Part shown: positions 36,404 to 45,831 of the stretch, piece after piece
How the letters are laid out: the number at the start of each line of letters is the position of its first letter
Numbering within the stretch: the stretch's first letter is position 1
Notes under the pieces: model-generated
Databases searched by the model: none
Seen by the model: the letters and a program-made list of their open reading frames with translations, nothing else
What the model was told of the DNA's origin: nothing
Made by a program: the position numbers and the translations under genes
DNA from: Gordonia heveisoli
Lineage (GTDB): Bacteria > Actinomycetota > Actinomycetes > Mycobacteriales > Mycobacteriaceae
Assembly (NCBI RefSeq): GCF_030315745.1
Contig: NZ_JASXSH010000001.1
Coordinates: 186,001 to 250,000, forward strand
Direction of reading: 5' to 3'
DNA length: 64,000 nucleotides

Positions 36404-37099
36404 ATGACGAACGTGCCGACCCCAGCGTCTTCCCGCCACACCATCGTGCGCCGTCTCACCCGCTCGGTTGCCGGACTGCTCACCGCGGTCGGGGTGGCCG
36501 CCGGGTTGACGGTAGCCCCGGCCGGGATGAGCGACGCCGCGCCCGCCGGCCCGCCGCTGCCCGTTGAGTTCGATCTCACCCAGTACCAGCCGGTGGCACC
36601 CACGACGTTCCGGTCGCTGGCCTACGCCGACGACGGCGCCTCCTACTTCACCACCGGACGCTGGAACTGCGTGGTGGGGCCGCGCTACCGCTATGTCGGC
36701 TGCCAGGGTCGCCCGGCAACCGCACCCGCCAACGCGATCGGCGCCGCGATCACCGGCGACCAGCAGGGGCCGTGGTGGGTCATCAACGGACAACTGGGCA
36801 CCACCTACCGGTTCGCGCCGCGTTCCGGTTTCCGACCACCACTGCTGCGCGTCGGGCAGCGCGTCACGATTGCGGGCACCACCTGCACCGTGCCACGGCC
36901 GAGTGCCGTGGCCTGCCGCACCGGGGAACGGGCATTCATCTTCACCCCCGGTTGGCACAAGTTCTTCTTCCCCTCATGGGACACGCTGGGACCCGGCAAC
37001 AACGCCGTCGCACACAGCCCCAACCCGGCACCGCGGTATCTCCCGCCTCGGCTGCAGTACTGGAATCAGCTACCCGCGAATCCGCCTGCCCCACACTAG
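36404..37099 (+). CDS. Secreted protein of unknown function
   Basis: A 231-residue protein with a clear Sec signal peptide: RHTIVRRLTRSVAGLLTAVGVAAGLTVAPAG, with a likely cleavage after ...MSDAA near residue 46. The mature part has four cysteines (WNCVV, VGCQG, TTCTV, VACRT) that could form two disulfides, and is rich in proline and aromatics (GPWWVINGQLG, WHKFFFPSWD). I recognise no family. It faces the convergent rplI operon across a strong bidirectional terminator. The function is probably in the cell envelope or outside the cell. Confidence 0.8.
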   Translation: MTNVPTPASSRHTIVRRLTRSVAGLLTAVGVAAGLTVAPAGMSDAAPAGPPLPVEFDLTQYQPVAPTTFRSLAYADDGASYFTTGRWNCVVGPRYRYVGCQGRPATAPANAIGAAITGDQQGPWWVINGQLGTTYRFAPRSGFRPPLLRVGQRVTIAGTTCTVPRPSAVACRTGERAFIFTPGWHKFFFPSWDTLGPGNNAVAHSPNPAPRYLPPRLQYWNQLPANPPAPH

Positions 37100-37121
37100 A
37101 AGACCCGTACCCGCACACACA

Positions 37122-37163
37122 GAGATCGGGCCGGGCGGAATCTCTTCCGCCCGGCCCGATCTC
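37122..37163. terminator. Bidirectional terminator between the secreted-protein gene and rplI
   Basis: Perfect 19-bp stem (GAGATCGGGCCGGGCGGAA and its complement) with TCTC loop, in the 91-bp gap between convergent genes. Confidence 0.85.
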
Positions 37164-37190
37164 GGTGTTTGTGCGTTGCGCGCGGCGACG

Positions 37191-37643
37191 TCAGTTGGCG
37201 ACGACGGCCAGCTGCACGGTGGCCGACACCTGCGGGTGCAGGTTGACGACGACCGGGTAGCTACCGGTGGCCTTGATGTGGCCCTTCGGCAGCTCGACGT
37301 TGCGCTTGTCGACAACCGGTCCGCCTGCGGTCTTGATGGCGCCCGCAACATCAGCGGCGGTCACCGAACCGAACAGCTTGCCCGAGTCGTGGGTCTTCAC
37401 GTCCAGCGAGACGCTGGACAGCGCCTCGATGGCCTGCTTCAGCTCGTTGGCGTGCTCGACGCCACGAACCTCGCGAGCCTCCTGGGCGCGACGGATGCCG
37501 TCGACCTGCTTCTGTGCGCCACGCGTGGCCTTGATGGCCAGGCCGCGGGGCAGGAGGAAGTTACGGCCGTAGCCGTCCTTGACCTCGACGGTGTCGCCTG
37601 CTTCGCCGAGGTTCTCCACGGCGGCGGTGAGGATGAGTTTCAT
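37191..37643 (-). CDS. rplI: 50S ribosomal protein L9
   Basis: 150 residues: [36 protein letters not shown] is the L9 N-terminal RNA-binding domain, and [22 protein letters not shown] is the C-terminal domain. It is the last gene of rpsF-ssb-rpsR-rplI. Confidence 0.97.
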   Translation of the reverse strand: MKLILTAAVENLGEAGDTVEVKDGYGRNFLLPRGLAIKATRGAQKQVDGIRRAQEAREVRGVEHANELKQAIEALSSVSLDVKTHDSGKLFGSVTAADVAGAIKTAGGPVVDKRNVELPKGHIKATGSYPVVVNLHPQVSATVQLAVVAN

Positions 37644-37661
37644 GTCAACTGTCCCTTCCGC

Positions 37662-37919
37662 TTATCGGCTGGTCGAGGTGAAGGGCAGCAGGGCCACCTC
37701 ACGCGAGTTCTTGACGGCCACCGCGACGTCGCGCTGGTGCTGCACGCAGTTTCCGGTCACGCGACGCGAACGGATCTTGCCGCGGTCGGACAGGAAGCGC
37801 CGCAGCAGGGCGGTGTCCTTGTAGTCGATAACCGACTTCTTGTCTTTGCAGAAGCTGCACGCCTTGGTCTTGGTGACCTTTTCGACGCGGGGCTTCCGGC
37901 TGCTCTTTGCCTTTGCCAT
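37662..37919 (-). CDS. rpsR: 30S ribosomal protein S18, zinc-binding (C+) form
   Basis: 85 residues. [16 protein letters not shown] carries a CxxC pair, and [10 protein letters not shown] adds Cys and His, so this is the C+ zinc-binding version. Mycobacteria also encode a Zur-controlled C- paralogue elsewhere that replaces it when zinc is short. It lies 18 bp before rplI. Confidence 0.96.
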   Translation of the reverse strand: MAKAKSSRKPRVEKVTKTKACSFCKDKKSVIDYKDTALLRRFLSDRGKIRSRRVTGNCVQHQRDVAVAVKNSREVALLPFTSTSR

Positions 37920-37946
37920 TGGTTGTTGCTCCAGTCAGTACAAAAT

Positions 37947-38465
37947 CTAGAAAGGTGGTTCGTCGTCCCCGCCACCGAAGGATCCGCTCGCGGGCGCACT
38001 GCCCCAGGGATCATCGGCGACCTGCTGGTTCGATCCGCCACGGCTGCCTCCGCCGCCGTTCGACGATCCGAATCCGCCGCCGCCTCCGGCACCGCCACCA
38101 CGCGAGGCCCGATTGACCTTCGCGGTGGCATACCGCAGCGAGGGACCGATCTCGTCGACCTCGAGTTCCACGACCGTCCGGCGTTCGCCTTCCTTGGTCT
38201 CGTACGAACGCTGCTTGAGGCGTCCTTGCACGATGACCCGGGATCCCTTGGTCAGGCTTTCGGTCACGTTCTCGGCCGCGTCACGCCAGATGTTGCAGCG
38301 CAAGAACAGCGCTTCGCCGTCCTTCCACTCGTTGCTCTGACGGTCGAAGGTGCGCGGTGTGGAAGCCACCGTGAAGTTGGCCACCGCAGCTCCCGACGGC
38401 GTGAACCGGAGTTCCGGATCCGCGGTCAGGTTGCCGATGACGGTGATGACCGTGTCGCCTGCCAT
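37947..38465 (-). CDS. ssb: Single-stranded DNA-binding protein
   Basis: 172 residues. The OB-fold begins [36 protein letters not shown] glycine/serine-rich flexible tail follows, ending in the acidic DDEPPF tip that docks replication and repair partners. Location between rpsF and rpsR is the standard order. Confidence 0.97.
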   Translation of the reverse strand: MAGDTVITVIGNLTADPELRFTPSGAAVANFTVASTPRTFDRQSNEWKDGEALFLRCNIWRDAAENVTESLTKGSRVIVQGRLKQRSYETKEGERRTVVELEVDEIGPSLRYATAKVNRASRGGGAGGGGGFGSSNGGGGSRGGSNQQVADDPWGSAPASGSFGGGDDEPPF

Positions 38466-38587
38466 GTGTAATCCCCTTGGTCGTTGGTGGGCACTCGCTG
38501 ATCGACGTGCACCGGGTCGGGTCGACTTGAGCTCAACCCTAGGGCCCGGTACCGACGTAGTTCAGACGGTTGCGCAGAAGCTGTGGA

Positions 38588-38869
38588 TTACTTCCGCAGA
38601 ACCTTGGTGCGCAGCACCGACTCGTTCAGCTTCAGCTGGCGATCGAGTTCGGTGACCGTCGCCGGCTCCGCGTTGAGATCGATGACCGCGTAGATGCCTT
38701 CGTTGTTCTTGGCAATCTCGTAGGCCAGGCGGCGCTTGCCCCAGATGTCCACACCATCAATACTGCCGCCATCCTTGCGGACAACATTGAGGAAGGTATC
38801 GAGAGAGGGTGCGACGGTACGCTCGTCCAAGCTGGGATCGAGGATGACCATCAATTCGTAGTGACGCAT
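38588..38869 (-). CDS. rpsF: 30S ribosomal protein S6
   Basis: 93 residues: [16 protein letters not shown] at the start and [26 protein letters not shown] are diagnostic of S6. It is the first gene of the operon. The 147-bp gap upstream (38870-39016) is shared with the divergent GT87-like gene and must hold both promoters. Confidence 0.97.
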   Translation of the reverse strand: MRHYELMVILDPSLDERTVAPSLDTFLNVVRKDGGSIDGVDIWGKRRLAYEIAKNNEGIYAVIDLNAEPATVTELDRQLKLNESVLRTKVLRK

Positions 38870-39016
38870 AAGACCACATCACCTCCTATGGGCTAGGTCG
38901 GCCGCGGACTGTCCGCGGCAGGAGGGTCGCCTGCGTCGGCAACCGCTCCAAGATACATGAGTCACCCTGCAGAAACGAAATCGCCGCAGGTGAGAGGCCA
39001 TCTATAGGGTGATGGC

Positions 39017-40486
39017 ATGGTCCGCGCACCCGCCCGAATACGTGCCGCAGGGTACGGACGCGGCCCGACTGCCCTGCTGCTCATCACCTCGACACTGTGC
39101 ACCTGCCTGATCTTGTGGTGGAGCTACGAGGTCAAGATGCGTTGTGGCGGCGCACCGTTCACCGACGGCGGCCGGAGTCTCAACATGCCCGGCGGTGACC
39201 AGGATCGGCTGCTGCCCTGCTACTCCGACATCCTGCAGCTGTGGCTCGGCCGCGGCATCGACGAGCACATCTTCCCCTACATCCACGGCGGCATCACCGC
39301 CGACGGAACCCTGTTCGGGGGCGTCGTCGAGTACCCGGTGCTGTCCGGACTGTTCATGTATCTCGGGGCGATCGGCGCCCACGACGACACCGAGTTCTTC
39401 ACCCACACCGCACTGCTGCTCACGCCGTTCGCCCTCGTCATCACGGTGTTGCTGGCGCTGCTCGCCCGCTGGCGGGTACTGCTGTGGGCGGCCACCCCGC
39501 CGCTGCTGCTGTACGCCTTCCACAACTGGGAGCTGCCCGTCACCGCGACCACCGTCGCGGCGATCGCGGTGATGGCCGCCGGCGCCCGCATCAATCCACG
39601 CACCGCACGCCGATATCTGTCGCTGCCGACCACCGCGGCCATCGCCGCCGCACTCCTGGGCGTCGGGTTCTGCCTCAAGCTCTACCCGGGGATCTTCGTC
39701 CTCCCGCTGGCGCTGTACGTGCTGCACGGCGGGCCGGGCGGGTACCTGCGGCCATCCGACGGCCGGCGCCGACTCGACTGGCCGGGCGCCGGGCTCGTCG
39801 TCGGGGCCGCGACAGCGACGGTCGCCCTCATCCAGTTGCCGTTCATGGTCGCCGGGTTCGAGGGCTGGCGGGCGGCGCTCACCTTCCAGAGTGACCGTAA
39901 GGCCGACGCCACCACCAACTCGATCTGGTACTGGGGTGTGCGGTACCTGACCGACGACCAGTCCACCTACGACACCGTCGTCGGCGTGGTGTCACCGATC
40001 CTGGTGCTGTGCGCGTTCGCGGTGGCCATCGCCCTGGGCCGACGACGAGCCGAACAGTTGGGCAGCTATCCGTGGATCGGTGTCGCGGCGTCGATGCTGG
40101 CCGGTTTCATGCTCTTCCACAAGGTGCACTCTCCGCAGTACACGCTGTGGATCCTGCCCTTCTTCGTGCTGCTACGGATCCCCTGGTCGCTGATCGCCGC
40201 CTACCTCATCGCCGACGTCGTCCTCGACGCCAGCGTGTTCCGATTCCTCGGTTTCATCGACTCGGGCTGGCCCGACGGCCGGGCCGCGGTCCTGGTGGGG
40301 GTCTCCAGTTGGATCGTGGCGATCGTGCACCTGCTGCTCATCCCGGTCTTCGTCGCCGCCCCACTGGCACAACCGTTGCGCGACATCGTCAGTCGCGGCA
40401 ATTCGATTGACCCCGGCGACGGCAACGGCAATGATCAGGACGCGCCGACACCGGATCGGCAAACATCGACAGAAGGCGTCGGATGA
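39017..40486 (+). CDS. GT87/DUF2029-like membrane glycosyltransferase
   Basis: A 489-residue polytopic protein with about ten membrane spans. After the first span there is an extracytoplasmic loop ending in LLPCYSDILQLWLGRGIDEHIFPYI, followed by GVVEYPVLSGLFMYLG. LGVGFCLKLYPGIFVLPLAL is the KLYP motif shared with polyprenyl-phosphomannose-dependent GT-C enzymes. It probably builds mannan or arabinan parts of the envelope on the outer face of the membrane (inference). It overlaps the next gene by 4 bp (ATGA). A second GT87-like gene lies at 41614. Confidence 0.8.
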   Translation: MVRAPARIRAAGYGRGPTALLLITSTLCTCLILWWSYEVKMRCGGAPFTDGGRSLNMPGGDQDRLLPCYSDILQLWLGRGIDEHIFPYIHGGITADGTLFGGVVEYPVLSGLFMYLGAIGAHDDTEFFTHTALLLTPFALVITVLLALLARWRVLLWAATPPLLLYAFHNWELPVTATTVAAIAVMAAGARINPRTARRYLSLPTTAAIAAALLGVGFCLKLYPGIFVLPLALYVLHGGPGGYLRPSDGRRRLDWPGAGLVVGAATATVALIQLPFMVAGFEGWRAALTFQSDRKADATTNSIWYWGVRYLTDDQSTYDTVVGVVSPILVLCAFAVAIALGRRRAEQLGSYPWIGVAASMLAGFMLFHKVHSPQYTLWILPFFVLLRIPWSLIAAYLIADVVLDASVFRFLGFIDSGWPDGRAAVLVGVSSWIVAIVHLLLIPVFVAAPLAQPLRDIVSRGNSIDPGDGNGNDQDAPTPDRQTSTEGVG

Positions 40487-41070
40487 GTAGTTGGTTGGGT
40501 TCTGGACCGCTGGTCGGCGATCGGGTCACGTTGCGCCCCTTCACCGCCGCCGACGCCCCCGCGCTCGCACGGGTCGTCGGCGACCCGCACGAGTTCCGCT
40601 GGTCCCCGGGCATCCCGGTCGACGAGGAGTCGGCCCGCACCTTCATCGCCACGGCCCTTGCCGATCCGCAGCGCCGGACCGCCTTCGCGGTGATCGACAA
40701 CACCGACGGGCGGCTCGTCGGATCCACCAGCTACTACGAGATCGACGAAGCCAACCGGGCCGCCTCCATCGGGTACACCTTCTACACCGAATCCGTGCAC
40801 GGCACCACAATCAATCCAACGGCCAAGTACCTATTGATGCGGCACGCCTTCGAGGACTGCGGCGCGGTGCGTCTCGTCTGGCACACCCACGAGGAGAACG
40901 CCCGCTCCCGTGCGGCCATCGGCAAACTCGGCGCGAGCTTCGAGGGACTGCTGCGCAACCATCGACGCTTCGGTGACGGCTGGCGCACCACCGCCCAGTA
41001 CGCGATGACCGATGACGACTGGCCGGACGCGAAAGAGCGTTTGCGGCAGCGGATGTCGCTGTCGAACTAG
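40483..41070 (+). CDS. GNAT N-acetyltransferase, RimJ/RimL type
   Basis: A 195-residue acetyltransferase: VTLRPFTAADAPALARVVGDP at the start, and GYTFYTESVHGTTINPTAKYLLMRHAFEDCGAVRLVWHTHEENARSRAAIGKLG, typical of the RimJ/RimL group that acetylates protein N-termini or small amines. The ATG overlaps the upstream glycosyltransferase stop. The substrate is unknown. Confidence 0.88.
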   Translation: MSSWLGSGPLVGDRVTLRPFTAADAPALARVVGDPHEFRWSPGIPVDEESARTFIATALADPQRRTAFAVIDNTDGRLVGSTSYYEIDEANRAASIGYTFYTESVHGTTINPTAKYLLMRHAFEDCGAVRLVWHTHEENARSRAAIGKLGASFEGLLRNHRRFGDGWRTTAQYAMTDDDWPDAKERLRQRMSLSN

Positions 41071-41074
41071 GCGA

Positions 41075-41617
41075 CTATTGAACTTGCACCGCCATCAGAC
41101 ACAGCTCGCCGTCATGCCGCCCGACGGTGAACAGAGCTGCGATCTTCCGAACCGTCGGATTCGCCTGCTCCGGTGAAGATGATTCCACTACCCCCGAAAC
41201 CAGCACCACCCCAGCATTTTTCGCACTCTTCGTAGAATCGAAGATCGCATCCGGACGGCCGACCACACGCGAATTGAGTTTGAGCTGCTCCGCGACTTCG
41301 TAGTTCGATTCGGGCATCGAGGTGGTGGCTCGGTCTGCTCCCGGGCATACCCTCTCAAACGTCTGCCGAACCACGGACGTATCGCCTGACCGGATGGTCT
41401 GCATCCCGACGAAGAAGTCCCGCGCGAAGTCGGTGTCGTCGGCGTGATCGATATCAGCACTCCCGGCCGGACTCCCCCCATCACCATCCGAGTCGACCAC
41501 CGCCCAGATGATCACCCCGACGGCGATCACCACCAGCGCCAGCGCCGCGACCACACCCGACACGACCGCCCGCGAACGCTTCGGCGCCGCGGCATCGTTC
41601 CATTCACTGCCGGTCAC
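41075..41617 (-). CDS. Single-pass membrane protein with extracytoplasmic domain
   Basis: A 180-residue protein: short cytoplasmic head, one membrane span (VVSGVVAALALVVIAVGVIIWAVVD, residues 18-42), then an Asp/Gly-rich linker and an extracytoplasmic domain with two cysteines (VCPGA, LCLMAV). It resembles small mycobacterial Mce-associated or NTF2-like envelope proteins in layout only. The ATG overlaps the stop of the GT87-like gene, so the pair is co-translated. The function is unknown. Confidence 0.7.
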   Translation of the reverse strand: MTGSEWNDAAAPKRSRAVVSGVVAALALVVIAVGVIIWAVVDSDGDGGSPAGSADIDHADDTDFARDFFVGMQTIRSGDTSVVRQTFERVCPGADRATTSMPESNYEVAEQLKLNSRVVGRPDAIFDSTKSAKNAGVVLVSGVVESSSPEQANPTVRKIAALFTVGRHDGELCLMAVQVQ

Positions 41618-43209
41618 CTGTAACTCCCCTCTCCGACAATCCGAGTCGACGACACCGGCGGCCGCATGGCCAGGCGGTCGGGCGTCCCGTCGAGGACGCC
41701 GCCTGCCGGGTCGTCGAGAAGTCCGCCACCCCAGCGTCGACGCACCAGATCCTCACGAGGATGCCAGATCTGCCAGATCACCACCACGCACAGCACGAGC
41801 ACCATTGCCGCGCGGATGAGGACCGCAGCGGTGAACCACTCCTCGGGCAGCCAGCGCCGACTCGGATCGAGGAACAGACCCATGCGCGGGATCCAGACCA
41901 GTGCGTCGACGACCATCCAGGCCAGCAACAACCGTGCATGGGGCACCGCGAGCACAGCCAGCGGAACCAGCCACAACGAATACTGCGGACTCCACACCTT
42001 GTTGACCAGCAGGAAGCCCGCAACGAGCAGAAAGGCCAACTGTGCCAGGCGCGGACGCGTCGGCGCCACCAGGCCGACGACCGCGACCATCGCGACGATG
42101 AGCACCATCGCCAGCGCCGACAACGCATTGAGATGGCCGATGTTCCAGGTGAAACCACCCAGATCGGCGACGACCCGGTACAACGTGTCCGGATCGGCAC
42201 CTCGATCGGCGTTGAGCCGGAAGAACTCCCGCCAACCGTCGGTGTAGGCGATCATGACCGGCAGGTTGACCGCGAGCCAGGCCAGCACCGCAGTACCGGC
42301 CGTCACCGCGAACTCCCGCAGCTTGCCCGCACGTAGGCACAACACCACCAGCGCTATCAGCAACAGTGCCGGATAGAGTTTCGTCGCCGCGCCCAGGCCG
42401 ATGAAAATGCCTGCCAGCCAAGGCTTTCGCCGCGCCCAACTGAGTAGCGCCAAGGCCACGAAAGCGGTGGCCAGGGCGTCGAAGTTGGTGAAGGCATGCA
42501 CCAGCACCAACGGCGACAACGCGATCAGCCAGGCCGACCAGATCCGGGTTCGAGCGGTGAGTGCGGTCGCCCAGATCGTCAGCAGCCAGCTCAGCGCCAG
42601 ACCGAGGGCGACGATGTTGAAGAACATCACCACGTCGATCGCTCCGGGCACTCCCCAATGCTCGTGCAGCCATTCCCATCTGGTCGTCAGCCAGGCGGCC
42701 CCGTACATGTACATCCCGGTGATCACCGGATACTCCATGTAGCGGGTGATCTGCTCGCCGTCGGGGCCTGTTTCCCGCCAGGAGTCCCGATAGGGCATGG
42801 CACCCTTGTTGAGATGTTCGGCGCCGTAGAGGCTGATCACGTCCGAGTAGCAGAGATCGGTGAAGGCGCGCTGATCGTCCCAGTCGAGGCGGGCCACCGC
42901 CCCGGGTTTCCCCGCGCTCCCGTCGTCGGGGGCAGCCTGCTGCAGACACCCGGCCTTCCCGAACCAGCTCAGGGCCAGCATGACCAGACCCAACCCGAAC
43001 AGAACCCGGATCGGGGTCAGGTGACGGCTGCGGCCCACGGCGGCGTGCCGCCCGCTCCGGCCCCCGATCGGCCCGGTCGCCTCCGCGACCAGAGCGTCGG
43101 TGTGGCTGGGCCGCACCCGCTCCTCATCGGTGCGTCGGTCGGTCGCGAGAGTCGCGGGAGAATCCCGGGCGTCCTCGCCGACGTCGCCATCCGCGCCGGA
43201 CTCCGTCAC
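41614..43209 (-). CDS. GT87/DUF2029-like membrane glycosyltransferase (Rv0051-like position)
   Basis: A polytopic protein of about 531 residues. After a charged cytoplasmic head the first span is LTPIRVLFGLGLVMLALSWF, then a loop with LCYSDVISLYGAEHLNKGAMPYRD and YMEYPVITGMYMYG, and later GIFIGLGAATKLYPALLLIAL. Loop and KLYP motifs match the gene at 39017, so the two are paralogues. The GTG at 43209 is chosen because GAGGAG lies 5-10 nt upstream; an ATG at 43260 is the alternative. Its place next to the PBP gene matches Rv0051 of M. tuberculosis. Confidence 0.8.
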   Translation of the reverse strand: MTESGADGDVGEDARDSPATLATDRRTDEERVRPSHTDALVAEATGPIGGRSGRHAAVGRSRHLTPIRVLFGLGLVMLALSWFGKAGCLQQAAPDDGSAGKPGAVARLDWDDQRAFTDLCYSDVISLYGAEHLNKGAMPYRDSWRETGPDGEQITRYMEYPVITGMYMYGAAWLTTRWEWLHEHWGVPGAIDVVMFFNIVALGLALSWLLTIWATALTARTRIWSAWLIALSPLVLVHAFTNFDALATAFVALALLSWARRKPWLAGIFIGLGAATKLYPALLLIALVVLCLRAGKLREFAVTAGTAVLAWLAVNLPVMIAYTDGWREFFRLNADRGADPDTLYRVVADLGGFTWNIGHLNALSALAMVLIVAMVAVVGLVAPTRPRLAQLAFLLVAGFLLVNKVWSPQYSLWLVPLAVLAVPHARLLLAWMVVDALVWIPRMGLFLDPSRRWLPEEWFTAAVLIRAAMVLVLCVVVIWQIWHPREDLVRRRWGGGLLDDPAGGVLDGTPDRLAMRPPVSSTRIVGEGSYR

Positions 43210-43322
43210 ATGAGCTCCTCGTCGATCGCCGGCCGTCGGGTGAGACCGATTCCCGGTCAACCCTGCCAGACCGGGACGATGCCGCGCAGGAGCGGGTCGC
43301 GTGCCGCGGGGGCCGCCGCCGC

Positions 43323-45647
43323 TCAGCCGATCGGTGGCACCGGGACGTCGCCGCCCTCGTCGGTACCGTCCCCACCGGTGCCGCCACCGTCGTTGCCACG
43401 ACCGTTACCGCCGCCGTCGTTGCCGCCGCCGTCGTTGCCGCGACCATTGCCTCCACCGCCACCGCGCTGCGGCGGGCCGGTCGGAATGGTCACGCCCGGG
43501 ATCGGCGTCCAATTGCCGTCACCGCCGCCGCCGGGAGGCTGAGGGAGCGTGATCGACGGTTCCCGCGTCGGACGAGTAGTGCGCGTGTCATAGGTGACCG
43601 GCGGCGGCTCGTAGGGCACACCGGCCTGGCCGCCGACCGCTTCCGGCTCGGGGAACTGTTCGATCGGCTTGCCGTCGAGCGCCCCCTCCATCGCGGCCTC
43701 CCAGATCTGCGAGGGCAGACCCGAACCGTAGATGGATGCGCCGTTCACGTTGACGATCGGGCCGCCCGCCTTGGTGCCGACCCACACCGCGGTCGACAGC
43801 TGCGGGGTGTACCCGACCATCCAGGCGTCCTTGTTGTTGCCCGTGTCGCCCAGCTGGACGGTGCCGGTCTTGGCCGCCGATGGGCGGGCGCCCAGCGTGG
43901 GGTCGTTGAGCGCATGCCCATTCGAGTAGGCGGCGATCGGTTGCAGGGCGGCGGTCACATTGTCGGCGACCTTCGCGGGAAACACCCGCTGCCCCTTGTT
44001 CTTGGGACGGTCGAAGAGCACATTGCCCTCGGCGTCCTCGACCTTCTGCACGAAATACGGTTCGCGGTAGATGCCGGACGCCGCCAGCGTCGCATAGGCC
44101 GACGCCATGTCGATGACCCGGGACGGATACTGCCCGAGCACCACGCCACCTTCGGGGACGCCGTTGGCCTCTTGCAGGGTCGCCGGATTGTCGGCGAAGG
44201 CCCGCGCGACACCGGCCGAATGCGCCGCGTCGGCGACCGCCTGCGCCTGCCCCTGCAGGTCCATCATCAGCCGGTAGTAGACGGTGTTCAGCGACATCTT
44301 CATGGCGGTCGCCAGATTGCACGAACCGCAGCTCTCGCCGTCGGAGTTCTCCACGACGAGCCCACCGGTCGCCTCATAGGGCGAGGAGTCGTACACCTTC
44401 GACAGCGGGATGCCCTGTTCCAGCGCCGCGACCAGGGCGAACACCTTGAACGACGACCCGGTCTGTAGTCCGGCCTGCGCCAGGTCCCAGCCCAGCGACT
44501 CGTCGCCGCCGTAATAGCCGGCCACGCCACCGGTGCGCGGATCGATCGACACGACCGCCGAGTAGAGATTCTTCGGTTCACCGGTGAGCACACCGTCAGG
44601 GCATTTGTAGAGCCCGTTGCGGCGGCAAGCTGCCTGCACAACCGCGTTCTGGACCTGCGGGCTGATGCTGGTGGTGATCTTCAGGCCGCCGGTACGCAAC
44701 TGCTTCTCGGTGATACCGATCGAGGTGAGCTCGGCGAGTACCCGTCGCTTGATCAGTCCGTTGGGTCCTGGTGTGACGTCACTCGCCTCACGCGACTTGA
44801 TGGTGCGGGGGAAGTTCTTCTCCTCCAGCGCCTCGGCGGCCTGCTGCTTGGTGATCGCGCCGGTGGTCACCATTCCGTCGATGACGTACTTGTAGCGCAA
44901 CTTGAGCGCGTCGAGGTTGACTTCCGGGTCGTAGTACCCCGGCGACCGCACGATCGACGCGATGAGTGCGGCCTGCTCGATGGTGAGGCCCTTCTCGATC
45001 GGTTTGCCGAAGTAGGCCTGGGTGGCGGTCGCGATGCCGTAGGCGCCACGCCCGAAGTAGATGGTGTTCAGGTAGGCCTCGAGGATGCGTTCCTTGGGCC
45101 AGCCGTTGGAGGCCTTCATCTTCGCCGCATAGGCGAGTTCGCGGAACTTGCGCTCGTAGCTGCGTTCGTCGCCGACGATCGCGTTCTTCACATACTGCTG
45201 GGTGATCGTCGAGCCGCCACCGGCGTTCGCATCACCGGTGACCTGGCCGACCACCGCGCGCATCATGCCGCGCGCCGAGAAACCGTCGTTCTGCCAGAAC
45301 TCCCGGTCCTCGGCGGCGACGATCGCCTGCGTCATCGTCTTCGGGATGTCCTTGTACTGGATCACCTTGCGGTCGCCGCCGGGCTGTTTGATCTCGGCGA
45401 TCGGGTTCCCGGCCGAGTCGACGATCATCGCCTTCTGGCTGACCTCGACGTCGGGGATCTCCGCCTTGGCGTAGGTGAAGGCGAACGTCACGATGAGGGC
45501 CAGCACGATCGCCGGGACGATGGCACCGACGATGCCCAGCGCCCAGGCGTAGGCCTTGTGTTTACTTCGGATGCCCGCGCGAACACTGCGATCCGACCTG
45601 GTGCCGGTGCCACGCGACGTGGGCGAAGGGTTGTCTGCCTCGCTCAT
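43323..45647 (-). CDS. ponA: Class A penicillin-binding protein (PonA1-like)
   Basis: About 774 residues. One membrane anchor (AYAWALGIVGAIVPAIVLALIVTFAF) follows a short cytoplasmic head. The GT51 glycosyltransferase has EDREFWQNDGFS and GGGSTITQQYVKN. The transpeptidase has the catalytic Ser in GSSFK, the SLN triad and KTGTVQ. The C-terminal 100 residues are proline-rich, then glycine/asparagine-rich with a tandem pattern. It polymerises and cross-links peptidoglycan. The ATG at 45647 is preferred over 45662. Its position among GT87, DUF5318, PadR and ino1 corresponds to Rv0050. Confidence 0.93.
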   Translation of the reverse strand: MSEADNPSPTSRGTGTRSDRSVRAGIRSKHKAYAWALGIVGAIVPAIVLALIVTFAFTYAKAEIPDVEVSQKAMIVDSAGNPIAEIKQPGGDRKVIQYKDIPKTMTQAIVAAEDREFWQNDGFSARGMMRAVVGQVTGDANAGGGSTITQQYVKNAIVGDERSYERKFRELAYAAKMKASNGWPKERILEAYLNTIYFGRGAYGIATATQAYFGKPIEKGLTIEQAALIASIVRSPGYYDPEVNLDALKLRYKYVIDGMVTTGAITKQQAAEALEEKNFPRTIKSREASDVTPGPNGLIKRRVLAELTSIGITEKQLRTGGLKITTSISPQVQNAVVQAACRRNGLYKCPDGVLTGEPKNLYSAVVSIDPRTGGVAGYYGGDESLGWDLAQAGLQTGSSFKVFALVAALEQGIPLSKVYDSSPYEATGGLVVENSDGESCGSCNLATAMKMSLNTVYYRLMMDLQGQAQAVADAAHSAGVARAFADNPATLQEANGVPEGGVVLGQYPSRVIDMASAYATLAASGIYREPYFVQKVEDAEGNVLFDRPKNKGQRVFPAKVADNVTAALQPIAAYSNGHALNDPTLGARPSAAKTGTVQLGDTGNNKDAWMVGYTPQLSTAVWVGTKAGGPIVNVNGASIYGSGLPSQIWEAAMEGALDGKPIEQFPEPEAVGGQAGVPYEPPPVTYDTRTTRPTREPSITLPQPPGGGGDGNWTPIPGVTIPTGPPQRGGGGGNGRGNDGGGNDGGGNGRGNDGGGTGGDGTDEGGDVPVPPIG
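43381..43470 (-). repeat. Low-complexity tandem repeat in the PBP C-terminal tail
   Basis: CCGCCGCCGTCGTTG units repeat with variations and encode alternating GGGND and GGGNGRGND on the minus strand. This kind of tract can vary in length between strains. Confidence 0.6.
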
Positions 45648-45831
45648 CGTCAACCTTCCCACCGGGGTGTGCGCTGCGCGCCGTCAACCACGGTATTTCT
45701 CCGACACCCAGGACTTCTGGGGTTCCGCTGCCACTCCACTCTGACGTATGCCCGGCGGCGACGGCAAAAACGTCGCCGAGAACACAGTCGTCATCCCACC
45801 GCCGACCTACGGGTTCCGGGGAGAGTCCGTA

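Noticed and set aside
36564..38471. Open frame of 635 codons on the plus strand across the secreted-protein gene and rplI-rpsR-ssb
   Set aside because: It crosses several real genes and a strong terminator, and is antisense to ribosomal protein genes.
43381..43470. CRISPR-like repeat array
   Set aside because: Units are contiguous, with no unique spacers, and encode the glycine-rich PBP tail.
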